A program made the position numbers and the translations under genes. A stretch of 64,000 nucleotides of DNA. It comes from Candidatus Gastranaerophilales bacterium (GTDB lineage: Bacteria; Cyanobacteriota; Vampirovibrionia; Gastranaerophilales; Gastranaerophilaceae). The stretch covers positions 40,863-104,862 of the forward strand of contig CALVAX010000007.1 of the NCBI GenBank assembly GCA_944325605.1, given 5' to 3'. Positions 34,768 through 42,561 of this stretch are shown piece by piece. Numbering within the stretch: the stretch's first letter is position 1; each line of letters begins with the position of its first letter. Below the pieces are notes generated by a model that saw only the letters and a list, made by a program, of their open reading frames with translations, was not told the DNA's origin and searched no databases.

Positions 34768-35361
34768 ATGACAAATTATGCATATTTAAGAGTTAGTACA
34801 GTACTGCAAGATACAGAAAAGAACAAACTTGAAATACTTAAGTTTGCAAATTCTCACAAACTCGGAAATGTCGAATTTATTGAAGAACACATAACAAGTA
34901 AAAAACATTACAAACAAAGGCTAATAGGTCAACTGCTTGAAAATATTAAACAGGGAGATGTGTTAATTGTTCCTGAACTTTCAAGGCTTGCACGTTCTGT
35001 TTCTCAAATATTTGAAATTATTGATATGTCGCAACAGAAAGGTTTTACGCTCTACTCTTTGAAAGAAAATTTTTGTACATCCGACAAAACTATAACTTCT
35101 ATAGTAACATCAACGGTTTTCGCACTTGTTGCTCAAATCGAAAGAGAATTAATAAGCCTTAGAACAAAAGAGGCTTTACACGCAAAACAATTAAACGGTT
35201 TAAAACTCGGTCGCCCGCAAGGCAAAGGTAAATCTAAACTTGATGAGCATAAAGACACTATTATAAAATTACTTGACTGTGGTGTGCCCAAAACTGTTAT
35301 CGCAAAACAATTCAAGACTTCTGCTGTTAATCTGTATAAATTTCTGAATAATGTTGCATAG
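34768..35361 (+). CDS. Serine recombinase (resolvase/invertase family)
   Basis: 197 aa. The N-terminal catalytic domain starts YAYLRVSTVLQDTEKN with the nucleophile Ser in RVST. VPELSRLARSV carries the active-site Arg residues. QIERELISLRTKEAL is the E-helix and GRPQGKGKSKLDE leads to a C-terminal helix-turn-helix (GVPKTVIAKQFKTSAVNLYKFL). The length matches small resolvases/invertases, not large integrases. ACAGGAGG precedes the ATG. Its role may be resolution, inversion or plasmid-type stability, distinct from the tyrosine integrase of the same element. Confidence 0.93.
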   Translation: MTNYAYLRVSTVLQDTEKNKLEILKFANSHKLGNVEFIEEHITSKKHYKQRLIGQLLENIKQGDVLIVPELSRLARSVSQIFEIIDMSQQKGFTLYSLKENFCTSDKTITSIVTSTVFALVAQIERELISLRTKEALHAKQLNGLKLGRPQGKGKSKLDEHKDTIIKLLDCGVPKTVIAKQFKTSAVNLYKFLNNVA

Positions 35362-35488
35362 CCTTGTTATTACTGACGTTGCTACTCGAAAAAATTAAAT
35401 TTTTAGCGGATGTTTACTTATAGAATATTTGTTTTATTTATCCGTATTATATCTGCATTTTCTTTATAGCCCCCAAAGTACAAGAAAA

Positions 35489-35509
35489 ACGGCACGTTTC
35501 TTGTGCCGT
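35489..35509 (-). terminator. Terminator after the reverse transcriptase
   Basis: Read leftward, ACGGCAC-aagaaac-GTGCCGT is followed by TTTTCTTGT, 28 bases past the RT stop. A clean intrinsic terminator, so the RT message ends here. Confidence 0.85.
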
Positions 35510-35536
35510 AAATAAGGATTGAATGGGTATCGTACG

Positions 35537-36325
35537 TTATTCTTCTATATATTTTTTATAATTTAACATTCCTTGTAATGTTTGCATTTCCTTAGGTGAT
35601 AAATCTTTTTTATTCTGTAAAACAACTATTGACTTACGTAGCTTATTATCTATACTGCATTTCCCGTTTTTATCAATATGGATATTCATGATACGTTTTT
35701 TCGCTCCGTAAATTCGTAACTTTTTATAATTCAGCACTAAACCTGCCTTTTGAAGTGTTTTTTGAACATTCGAAATCACCTCCGGCGGATTGAGGATGTT
35801 CCCTGAGATTACTATATCATCCGCATAAATGGTTATATTGTAGCCTAAATCTTTGCAATAATTGTAAAGTTCATCAAATACATCCTTACAGACTAAAAAA
35901 CTCAGCAGATTACTTGTCGGAATACCAAGTGGGATTTGATCTTTATATGTTGTTAATTTATATAATACTTCCGCAGCCTTATCATCAAAATCACAAGAAT
36001 GCTTATAAAAATTTTTAATCCGATTTGCAGGTATGCTTTTGTAGTGATTTTTTATATCCATAACGATACACATCTTTGATTTTTTGTGAATATTTAATAC
36101 GTTCTTAACACTGCATTTTTTATAACCCGTATGCAGATATTCAGGACGAACAAACTTTTGTTGCAGAAAATTATTTATTACTTGTTGTTGAGTTTTAAGT
36201 GTTTTGTTCGGGATTGTCAAAAATCTTACTTTGCCCTTTCTTTTTAAAACCCTTGTGCTGTAAGAATACTGTATTTCATTAATGTCCTTGCATGTTTCAA
36301 TTATTTTTTCTACGTTTAGCTTCAT
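35537..36325 (-). CDS. Retron-like reverse transcriptase
   Basis: 262 aa from ATG 36325 (AAAGGGG 7 bases upstream); an in-frame ATG at 36358 would add 11 residues. RT motifs in order: TIPNKTLKTQQQVINNFL (RT0/1), CIVMDIKNHYKSI (motif A, catalytic Asp about 90), LGIPTSNLLSFL (about 133-144, resembling the QGAPTSP block of retron RTs), YADDIVISG (catalytic pair 169-170) and LVLNYKKLRIYG. The retron marker NAxxH is replaced by VLNIH (about 76-80) and no VTG motif is found (IMNIH at the place). Shorter than usual retron RTs. No cargo gene is fused, and no DGR variable-protein features are seen. Confidence 0.85.
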   Translation of the reverse strand: MKLNVEKIIETCKDINEIQYSYSTRVLKRKGKVRFLTIPNKTLKTQQQVINNFLQQKFVRPEYLHTGYKKCSVKNVLNIHKKSKMCIVMDIKNHYKSIPANRIKNFYKHSCDFDDKAAEVLYKLTTYKDQIPLGIPTSNLLSFLVCKDVFDELYNYCKDLGYNITIYADDIVISGNILNPPEVISNVQKTLQKAGLVLNYKKLRIYGAKKRIMNIHIDKNGKCSIDNKLRKSIVVLQNKKDLSPKEMQTLQGMLNYKKYIEE

Positions 36326-36354
36326 TATATATCCCCTTTCTAAATTTTTATTTT

Positions 36355-36525
36355 CCAAAAAAGGGGCTTTGTAGCGGCTCTAATTAGCTTTTCACAGTGC
36401 ATTAGCTTTATAAAGCCTTGCCCCTTTATTGCGTTGTACACCGCAAGAGTGTACAATCCAAAAGGTGAAATTGTTTACTTCCTTAATAGTTAATACCTAT
36501 AAAGAACAAATAAACCTCCCTTTTG
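36355..36525 (-). ncRNA. Candidate structured RNA upstream of the reverse transcriptase
   Basis: In the 229-base gap before the RT start, read leftward, there are: CAAAAGGG (36518-36525), able to pair with the 3' segment GCCCCTTTTTTGG (36355-36367); a perfect hairpin TTGTACAC-tcttgcg-GTGTACAA; and AAAGGGGC (36420-36427) pairing with GCCCCTTT, enclosing nested GGCT/AGCC and AGCT/AGCT stems. Position and outer complementarity are what a retron msr-msd would show. The final stem followed by six T could instead be an intrinsic terminator for the small genes upstream. Confidence 0.4.
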
Positions 36526-36554
36526 TATACCGTAATCCTACGGTAGCACCGTTA

Positions 36555-36752
36555 TTATATCCTCCTTTCTATTTCGTCAGAAAATTTTGTTACTTTTGAA
36601 ACTCCACCGTTATTTCTTCCAAAAACTTCCGCTAAATAGCATCTGAGAACAAAACGTCCATTTATCAGACCGTTTATTTTGTTAACAAGCTCTATAGCTT
36701 GAGTGTAGTATTCGTAAGCTTCTTCTTGGGATGTATTCCTGATATTTTTCAT
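36555..36752 (-). CDS. Small hypothetical protein of the element
   Basis: 65 aa from ATG 36752, chosen for the strong AAAGGAGG 7-8 bases upstream; the open frame continues further up but overlaps the excisionase-like gene. Helical N-terminal half (SQEEAYEYYTQAIELVNKIN) and a basic C-terminus. No family recognised. It starts 15 bases downstream of the excisionase-like stop, so the two form a small operon ahead of the RT region. Confidence 0.6.
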   Translation of the reverse strand: MKNIRNTSQEEAYEYYTQAIELVNKINGLINGRFVLRCYLAEVFGRNNGGVSKVTKFSDEIERRI

Positions 36753-36766
36753 CTGCCTTTCCTCCT

Positions 36767-36973
36767 TTATTTCCTTGTTACTAATTCCGCTCCGTTTGTA
36801 AGCCATATATCAACTTCGTTTTTTAAAAATACAAGTTTGCGATTCCCGACTTTTCTGTAAAGAACTTTGGGCAGCTTATCGAAGCATTTCCACTTGTAAA
36901 CCGTACCTTTTTTAACCCCTACAAAGTCTGCAAATTCCTTTACAGTCATAGTTTTTATCTCCGTTGCAGCCAT
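36767..36973 (-). CDS. Excisionase-like MerR/AlpA helix-turn-helix protein
   Basis: 68 aa. MTVKEFADFVGVKKGTVYKW followed by LPKVLYRKVGNRKLVFLKNE-VDIWL is the winged helix-turn-helix of the excisionase/AlpA family (helix-turn-helix_17 type). Such proteins bend DNA for excision or activate integrase genes. AAGGAG lies 6-8 bases before the ATG. Its location in a tRNA-integrated element supports an excision-control role. Confidence 0.85.
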   Translation of the reverse strand: MAATEIKTMTVKEFADFVGVKKGTVYKWKCFDKLPKVLYRKVGNRKLVFLKNEVDIWLTNGAELVTRK

Positions 36974-36999
36974 TTTTACTCCTTTCTTTGCAATAATTA

Positions 37000-37028
37000 A
37001 AAGCTGATATTTTTGTTATATCAGCTTT
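37000..37028 (-). terminator. Terminator of the unknown element gene
   Basis: AAAGCTGATAT-tttgtt-ATATCAGCTTT, an 11-bp perfect stem 66 bases past the stop at 37095 on the minus strand, followed by TTTTAATT. It separates the 352-aa gene from the excisionase-like gene. Confidence 0.75.
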
Positions 37029-37094
37029 CAAAAAAATATGTGTTGCCAGATTGCTAACCAGTTGCCAGCAATTAATATTTCTTAATAAATCCTT

Positions 37095-38153
37095 TTAAAT
37101 TCCCTTTATTAATGAGCAGAAGTCATCATTTATGGTATATATCCCCTCATCATTTTTGGGGTTAATTAAGTGTTTTGTGTCAAAAATTCCATGCTGTTTT
37201 TGAAATTCCTTAAAAGCACTATTTATTTTACTAACTTGTGACGATAATGAATTTGACCCTATGTCATCAGGGTCCTTTGTTTTTAGGATGTCCCTAAGAA
37301 CCTTTAGCTTACCGGCTGGTAATTTTAAAATTTCTCCGTTAATTATGACATTTTTGAGTTGTTCATAATTGTCAAATTCGAAATTTATACTATCAATTTT
37401 TTCAAAACGTTTTATTTCCTTATTTATATATTTGAAATATATTTTTATTTTATTCAAGTTTCCAAGAACAAACGTATTCTTTTCGTATTTAATATCTGTA
37501 ATACTAATCTTACCCATGATAGATTGATATTGCAAATATTCTAGTAATGCAACTTCATTTTCTTCACTGAATGATTTTATTTTGTCATACGTCAGAGAAT
37601 AAGTTCCATTGGTGTATTTTTTTAATGTTTCAATATATCGATTAATTCTTGCCTCTTGAAACTCAAAATCAAATAAGTACCTGCCTGTTAATTTGTTCTG
37701 TTTATAATTTTCAATATATTCGTCGTAATTTTCCATAAAAGCCGCGTTATCTGTTGGTATCTGCATAGCTATCCTTGAAGGAATTGGATCATATTCAGCC
37801 CCAGGATAGTCATCAATTACTTCTCCGTACCCATTTTCATAGTTAAACGGTATTGGGTGTTCATCTAGTGTAAAGTCTAGTTCTAATACGTCCTTTAAAT
37901 CCGGAAATATTTTATTTCGTAATTTTTGTTCATATTTGGTGTCCATTTTTAACCATTTTTTCCCTACATGTCTACAGTACGGGTTCCAGTTTAATTTATA
38001 AAAATGGAGAAAAAACCAGTTGGCTTCACTCCTGTTAATCAAGTTATAGATTATAAATGCAAATAAATTTGTTTCATAATCTAATGCCTTGATTCTTTTG
38101 TCTGGCAATAAATTTCTTAACTCTTGTTGTGCTGTTTGTTGGTTTTTTGTCAT
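37095..38153 (-). CDS. Unknown protein of the integrative element
   Basis: 352 aa, not recognised. Soluble, with many aromatic residues. The central part (about 60-160) is acidic, with ENGYGEVIDDYPGAEYDPIP. The C-terminal part (about 270-340) has KLPAGKLKVLRDILKTKDPD and SNSLSSQVSKINSAFKEFQK, resembling a winged-helix DNA-binding layout. GGGGAAAGGAG gives a strong ribosome-binding site. In tRNA-integrated elements the gene in this place, between integrase and excisionase, is often a replication or regulatory protein; that is inference from position only. Confidence 0.6.
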   Translation of the reverse strand: MTKNQQTAQQELRNLLPDKRIKALDYETNLFAFIIYNLINRSEANWFFLHFYKLNWNPYCRHVGKKWLKMDTKYEQKLRNKIFPDLKDVLELDFTLDEHPIPFNYENGYGEVIDDYPGAEYDPIPSRIAMQIPTDNAAFMENYDEYIENYKQNKLTGRYLFDFEFQEARINRYIETLKKYTNGTYSLTYDKIKSFSEENEVALLEYLQYQSIMGKISITDIKYEKNTFVLGNLNKIKIYFKYINKEIKRFEKIDSINFEFDNYEQLKNVIINGEILKLPAGKLKVLRDILKTKDPDDIGSNSLSSQVSKINSAFKEFQKQHGIFDTKHLINPKNDEGIYTINDDFCSLIKGI

Positions 38154-38496
38154 AAATTTCTCCTTTCCCCTTTATATGTTTACTTTTTTTAAATTTTCAG
38201 CCTTTCTTGAAAATTTGCACTCATATATTATTATACCGCTTTTTTTCAAAAGACCGTTCAACCGGCTTCCTGCTTAGCTTTTCATCTTTTGCAGTCCTTT
38301 TTAAGCTTTTTACTAAAATTTGGGCACAAAATATTATTATACCGCAAACCTTGAACAAAAAATTCGAAAAAAGCCGCTTTTTTTTGTAAATTTTGGTTAA
38401 GTTTTTTTTTAATTTTCTATATTGAGATTTAGTTTTCTTTTGTTTTATTAAATTTGCCGTAAACACAACAAGGGTAAAGTTTTTAACCGATTTTGG
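38154..38496. other. AT-rich intergenic region with repeated TATAAT boxes
   Basis: About 340 bases between the divergent unknown gene and the integrase. ATTATTATACCGC occurs twice (38227-38239 and 38331-38343); on the minus strand each reads GCGGTATAATAAT, so they may be tandem promoters of the 37095 gene or iteron-like binding sites. AAAAAAGCCGCTTTTTTTT near 38375-38395 is a short hairpin. No gene with a ribosome-binding site is seen. Confidence 0.5.
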
Positions 38497-38532
38497 TTGA
38501 CATTAAAACACCGTTTTGTTAGAAACAAAAGT
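38497..38532 (+). promoter_or_regulatory. Integrase promoter with small palindrome
   Basis: TTGACA (38497-38502), 17 bases, then TAGAAA (38520-38525), with the ATG at 38533. The palindrome TTTTGTT-aga-AACAAAA overlaps the -10 element, a likely repressor site. The mRNA would start at or next to the ATG. Confidence 0.55.
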
Positions 38533-39549
38533 ATGTCAGTTTACAAGAAAAATAACAGATGGTATTATAATTTTCAAATTCGCGGGATACGTTATCATCG
38601 TGCTGTGCCGGAAGCTACTACACAGAAAATGGCAGAGCAGGCTGAAACTAAAGTAAAAGCTGAGTTGCTCGGCGGTCGGTATGATTTGGTTGAATATAAA
38701 AAGCAGGAAACATTTTTTACTCTTGGCGAGAGATTTGAACAATACGTTAAATCAAACTGTAAAGGGTATATCAACGACCTTTCAGCATTGAAAAAGTTAA
38801 AAGAGTTCTTTGGCGATAAAAAACTGAAAGAATTTACGCCTTTCATTATTGAACAATATCGTCAACACCGTAAAAAGCTCGGAATGAAAGGAGCTACAAT
38901 TAATCGTGAAATCGGTGTCCTACGCCGTATGATGACAATGGCTGAAAATTATGGCTGGATTAAATACAATCCTGCTGTTAAACGTTATATAAAGCCGCTT
39001 AAAGTGGAAAATAAAAAAATTAAAATTCTTGACAAACAGGAAGTGGCAACTCTTTTAAAATGTTGTTATGGCGAATGCGAGTTTTTAAAACCAATTTTCC
39101 TATGTGCCTTGCATACAGGAATGCGTAAAAGCGAAATCTTACAGCTTGAGTGGGAAAATGTTGACCTTGAGCAAAAGTTAATTACAATTCTTACACAAAA
39201 AAACGGTAAAAAATCAGAAATCCCAATTTCATCACCGTTACTGCTTGAATTCAAAAAACTTAAATTACAGAAGTCCTCAAAATATGTTTTTGTAAATCCA
39301 TTAACTAATGCTCCGTACGTAAATATTCGCTACAGCATTCAAAAAGTATTCAAACGTGCCGGCATTAAAAATTTTACATTTCATGGATTACGTCATACAG
39401 CCTGCACGCGTTTAATTGAATTAGATGTTCCGCTTGATGTTGTTAAAGATATCATGCGTCATTCAAATATTAATATTACCCTTGAGGTATATAACCATAT
39501 CAAGCAGGAACGGAAACGCGAGGCTATAGAACGGCTTAGCAACTATTAA
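38533..39549 (+). CDS. Tyrosine site-specific integrase
   Basis: 338 aa from ATG 38533. An N-terminal arm/SAM-like core-binding domain (about 45-150) is followed by the catalytic domain with the full set: Arg in HTGMRKSEIL, Lys region TQKNGKKSEIPIS, HGLRHTACTRL (His-x-x-Arg), MRHSNINITLEVYNH (His and the nucleophile Tyr). It catalyses integration into the 3' end of tRNA-Lys, whose duplicated end brackets the element. There is no Shine-Dalgarno; a promoter lies immediately upstream. It is 1.4 kb from the intact tRNA, with only the HNH gene in between. Confidence 0.96.
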   Translation: MSVYKKNNRWYYNFQIRGIRYHRAVPEATTQKMAEQAETKVKAELLGGRYDLVEYKKQETFFTLGERFEQYVKSNCKGYINDLSALKKLKEFFGDKKLKEFTPFIIEQYRQHRKKLGMKGATINREIGVLRRMMTMAENYGWIKYNPAVKRYIKPLKVENKKIKILDKQEVATLLKCCYGECEFLKPIFLCALHTGMRKSEILQLEWENVDLEQKLITILTQKNGKKSEIPISSPLLLEFKKLKLQKSSKYVFVNPLTNAPYVNIRYSIQKVFKRAGIKNFTFHGLRHTACTRLIELDVPLDVVKDIMRHSNINITLEVYNHIKQERKREAIERLSNY

Positions 39550-39616
39550 AATTCCGTTTCAAAAATAAAAAGTTTTAAATATTCTCATGTCCAACATATT
39601 AACTTAAGTATTTTAA

Positions 39617-40690
39617 CTATGTTTCTTTATTATCAATGAAAATATTATTATAGTGATATTGAATGTAATTTGCTTTTTTTTCAGAAGTTATTTTGATTTG
39701 ACTATCACTATTGATATTTAACAAAGCCCATTCTTCTTCGGGAAGTTTTTTCGATATAAATATTTTTCCATCTGAATTAAATGTTATAAAGCCTTTATCA
39801 AATAAAGCATCATGCATTGGGCATAATAATAATATATTCTCTTTATCAAGCTTTTCATAGTTTGTAGAATTACACCAAGGTTTTATATGACTTGCAATCA
39901 ATAACTCTGTTGTTGTTATACCACATAGCTCACAACATTTAGTATCTTGTAATTTTTGTTGTTTTAAACCTGATTGTCCTACTCTTGTCTTAATAATAGA
40001 AGTTTTTTCAGTTTCAACGCCATCAATATTTTCAATTTCCTCTATGAATGATATTTCATCATTAGACAAAATTTTATTGCTCCCTTTATTGGGTATAATC
40101 CAGTATTTTTTGTCATTCAACAATTTAAAAGTTTCGACTATTTCATTAAAATTATCTGTTATTTTTTTATCTATATCTTCAATTATTGCCTCTTTTGCTA
40201 AATTTGATAATTTTTTTAATGCTGTCTGATTGGTGGGCAAATTATATTTATATACATCATTATATTTAGCCAAAGACTTGAAAAAACCTATTTGTGGAAT
40301 ATATTTATTTTGCTGTTTTTGTTCATTAGAAACAATTTTACCTGTAATAAAAGGTAAAGCATATTTGGCACAAAAATCATTTATGTCATCAGAATATCCG
40401 CCAATGGATTTGTTTTCATAATGAATTCCCTTTTTATCCTGTTTATATTGTGCATTTGGAGAAATATTGATTTTATATCTGGCGAGTATATTTCGTGATA
40501 CATCACCATAGGTTACTTCTGTTGTTTTCGTTGAAGTTCTGTTGAAACACCATAAAATATAATTTGCTATCATCTTGGCTTGTTTTGAAATTTCAATATT
40601 ATTTATTAAAGAATCATAATTACAAGATTCTTCCGAAATAATATCGTTTAAAAAATCTTCACTAAAACCTTTTTGCAAGCCATTATACAT
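39617..40690 (-). CDS. HNH endonuclease domain protein
   Basis: 357 aa. The C-terminal HNH_2-type nuclease: CCELCGITTTELLIASHIKP followed by W and then ENILLLCPMHDALFDKGFI, with Cys pairs flanking the His-Asn-His core. The N-terminal 230 residues are helical and polar without recognised domain; they may act in DNA or partner recognition. AAAGGAGAC lies somewhat far (14 bases) from the ATG. The same architecture occurs in restriction-type defence nucleases. It sits at the right end of the element, next to the attachment site. Confidence 0.85.
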   Translation of the reverse strand: MYNGLQKGFSEDFLNDIISEESCNYDSLINNIEISKQAKMIANYILWCFNRTSTKTTEVTYGDVSRNILARYKINISPNAQYKQDKKGIHYENKSIGGYSDDINDFCAKYALPFITGKIVSNEQKQQNKYIPQIGFFKSLAKYNDVYKYNLPTNQTALKKLSNLAKEAIIEDIDKKITDNFNEIVETFKLLNDKKYWIIPNKGSNKILSNDEISFIEEIENIDGVETEKTSIIKTRVGQSGLKQQKLQDTKCCELCGITTTELLIASHIKPWCNSTNYEKLDKENILLLCPMHDALFDKGFITFNSDGKIFISKKLPEEEWALLNINSDSQIKITSEKKANYIQYHYNNIFIDNKET

Positions 40691-40920
40691 ATTAATAATA
40701 GTGTCTCCTTTGGTAAAACTATATTATAAACATATTAAATTTTGAAGTGCATGCTTAACTTGCAATAAAATTTCGACAAAATCAGAAATTATTCAAACAT
40801 TAATATTTCTTTGAATTTACTAATGTATAGCTATATTTTAAGTTTGTATTTCACGTAAATCATCTAATACACAAAATATACACAAAGCCCCTGTTTTTTT
40901 ATTATTTTTTGCAAAATAAA

Positions 40921-40938
40921 AGAGGGCTCAAACCCTCT
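40921..40938 (-). terminator. tRNA-Lys terminator supplied by the element
   Basis: Read leftward, AGAGGG-tttgag-CCCTCT is followed by TTTTATTTT, 14 bases past the tRNA 3' end. It replaces the displaced hairpin at 24281-24301. Confidence 0.8.
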
Positions 40939-40951
40939 GTATATTTAAAAA

Positions 40952-40993
40952 ATGCGCTTGGCGCGATTCGAACGCGCGACCTATCCCTTAAAA
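40952..40993 (-). repeat. Right attachment site within intact tRNA-Lys
   Basis: 42 bases identical to 24313-24354, from one base beyond the discriminator to the anticodon loop. It marks the crossover region used by the tyrosine integrase. Confidence 0.92.
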
Positions 40994-41025
40994 GGGGAGT
41001 GCTCTACCTGCTGAGCTACAAGCGC
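40953..41025 (-). tRNA. tRNA-Lys (anticodon TTT)
   Basis: 73 bases; the acceptor stem GCGCTTG pairs with CAAGCGC and the discriminator is A. The D arm is TAGCTCAGCAGGTAGAGCA, the anticodon loop CTTTTAA (TTT), the T arm GCGCGTTCGAATCGCGC. CCA is not encoded. Its 3' half belongs to the integrated element yet restores a complete cloverleaf. Confidence 0.96.
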
Positions 41026-41058
41026 AAATATTTTGCTATTCATTTCGTCAATGTCTTT

Positions 41059-41087
41059 ATGCTATCAGGAACATATTTTGATGTCAA
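41059..41087 (-). promoter_or_regulatory. tRNA-Lys promoter
   Basis: On the minus strand TTGACA (41082-41087), a 17-base spacer and TAGCAT (41059-41064), about 33 bases before the tRNA. Consensus sigma-70 spacing. Confidence 0.75.
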
Positions 41088-41242
41088 CTGTTTTATTAAA
41101 TATTTTTATTTGTTTATTTGTTATAAAATTCTCTTTTTGTTGCTGCACCGGTCATTTGCGCGTTTTCACAATTTTGACAGCAAAAACCGCCTTTAAAATA
41201 TAAGACGGTCAGAGAAAATTAATTATTTATTTTTCGAAAATT

Positions 41243-41812
41243 TTAACCCAAATCTATGTATTTTTTTGCACAATCAAACATGGCATTTACAAGTGCGGCA
41301 TTTGAATATATATTCATGCCGTTTGTTTCAAGCACCTGTTTCATCCGTTTTTCCCACATATTATACAGATCATCCTTATCTATATCCAGAACCTGCGCTA
41401 TCATGCTCAATTCTTTATAGTCAATCGGTATTGGAATATGCCCTCTTAATATGTCAACAATTTCCAATCTTTTTTTACGGGGAAAAGCTTTTAGAAAATT
41501 AACGGTATTTATGCCTTTTTCTTTCATCACGCTTTTTAAAAACTCCACGGTTTCATCTATCAGCACAGGCTCCTGCGGGATTTTGTATTCTTCAAATTCT
41601 TCAGGTTCAATTTCCATGACTGTTGCAATTCTTTCTAATGTTGTTCCGCGTGTTGAAAACGGGATTGTATCATCTATCAGGTTGTAAACATAGGAAAGGG
41701 TTACACCAATCATCTCTGCAAAATCTTTTTTATGAATGCCGTTCTTCTCCAAAAATCTTGCAACTTTTTCTGAACTTTTTTGCTGAATTATCGGTTTGTC
41801 TTTTGCACTCAT
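41243..41812 (-). CDS. XRE-family transcriptional regulator
   Basis: 189 aa. An N-terminal helix-turn-helix (about 17-70; VARFLEKNGIHKKDFAEMIG followed by SYVYNLIDDTIPFSTRGTTL). The rest appears to hold a second helical repeat (VEFLKSVMKEKGINTVNFLK, then RKKRLEIVDILRGHIPIPID) that resembles a duplicated HTH without a wing. No ligand domain is obvious. GTGAGG precedes the ATG. It sits just outside the integrated element and divergent from pth; target unknown. Confidence 0.8.
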   Translation of the reverse strand: MSAKDKPIIQQKSSEKVARFLEKNGIHKKDFAEMIGVTLSYVYNLIDDTIPFSTRGTTLERIATVMEIEPEEFEEYKIPQEPVLIDETVEFLKSVMKEKGINTVNFLKAFPRKKRLEIVDILRGHIPIPIDYKELSMIAQVLDIDKDDLYNMWEKRMKQVLETNGMNIYSNAALVNAMFDCAKKYIDLG

Positions 41813-41944
41813 ATTTTTATCCTCACTTTTGTTTTAATTCACTATCAAAATACGTGTTTTCTATCATTTTGTTAAGCGAAAAGCCGGTAAATCAAGGCGG
41901 TAATATTTATTTGCGTTAAAATAATAAATATAAAGGTGAAATAG

Positions 41945-42505
41945 ATGAAATTAATTACAGGACTAGGCAACGTAGGGGAAAAATATCTTTTTACAAGACA
42001 CAACGCAGGGTTTATGGCGGTTGATAAGATTGCTCTTGATAACAATCTTGAGTTCAAGGAAGAGAGGAAACTTAAATCTTTGATTACAAAGTTCAAACAC
42101 AATTCCGAAGATATTCTTCTTGTGAAGCCAACGACATTCATGAACCTTTCCGGCGAAGCAGTGAGTGCTGTTATGAACTATTACAAAATTGATATCAACG
42201 ATATTTTGATAATTTATGATGATATTTCGCTTGATTTAGGCAGAATGAGATTCAGAGCAAACGGGTCTGACGGCGGGCATAACGGGATTAAGTCAATAAT
42301 CAAACATCTCGGAACAAAAGACTTTAACCGCCTCAAAATAGGAATAGGCCCCCAGCCGCCTGTGCCTTCCGAGGTGTTTGTTCTCCAAAACTTTTCTAAA
42401 GAACAGCTTCCTGAATTAAAAAACATTCTGACAAAAGCTTCAGAAGCCGCACTTTTTGCACTGGACAACGGAATAGATAAAGCCCAGAATAATTACAATC
42501 ACTAA
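41945..42505 (+). CDS. pth: Peptidyl-tRNA hydrolase
   Basis: 186 aa, typical length. It releases tRNA from prematurely dropped peptidyl-tRNAs. Signatures: GLGNVGEKYLFTRHNAGFMA (catalytic His in TRHNAGF), PTTFMNLSGEAV and YDDISLDLGRMRFRANGSDG-GHNG. An AAAGGTG site precedes the ATG. Downstream the TPR gene follows after 56 bases, probably in the same transcript. Confidence 0.96.
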   Translation: MKLITGLGNVGEKYLFTRHNAGFMAVDKIALDNNLEFKEERKLKSLITKFKHNSEDILLVKPTTFMNLSGEAVSAVMNYYKIDINDILIIYDDISLDLGRMRFRANGSDGGHNGIKSIIKHLGTKDFNRLKIGIGPQPPVPSEVFVLQNFSKEQLPELKNILTKASEAALFALDNGIDKAQNNYNH

Positions 42506-42561
42506 CAGGGCTGTTTTCATACAAAAATTTTCAAGTATAATTTTTTAATAAGGAGTATTTA

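Larger units (their letters stand above)
24313..40993. mobile_element. Integrative element in tRNA-Lys carrying a defence island
   Basis: A 42-bp direct repeat, identical at 24313-24354 and 40952-40993, brackets about 16.6 kb. The repeat is the 3' half of tRNA-Lys from the anticodon loop to the discriminator. The intact tRNA lies at the right end, next to a tyrosine integrase at 38533. Cargo in order: DUF4062, type III Res, membrane protein, type III Mod, HigB, HigA, SNF2 helicase, coiled-coil protein, serine recombinase, reverse transcriptase, two small proteins (one excisionase-like), an unknown protein, integrase, HNH nuclease. No conjugation or capsid genes are visible, so it is probably mobilised by a helper or is non-conjugative. 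Confidence 0.92.

Noticed and set aside
35537..36806. Diversity-generating retroelement
   Set aside because: The RT has LGIPTSN rather than the DGR IGxxxSQ motif, and no template/variable repeat pair or accessory protein was found nearby.
38221..38466. 81-codon Lys-rich open frame on the minus strand upstream of the integrase
   Set aside because: Composition reflects AT-rich DNA with T runs; no ribosome-binding site; overlaps repeated promoter-like boxes.
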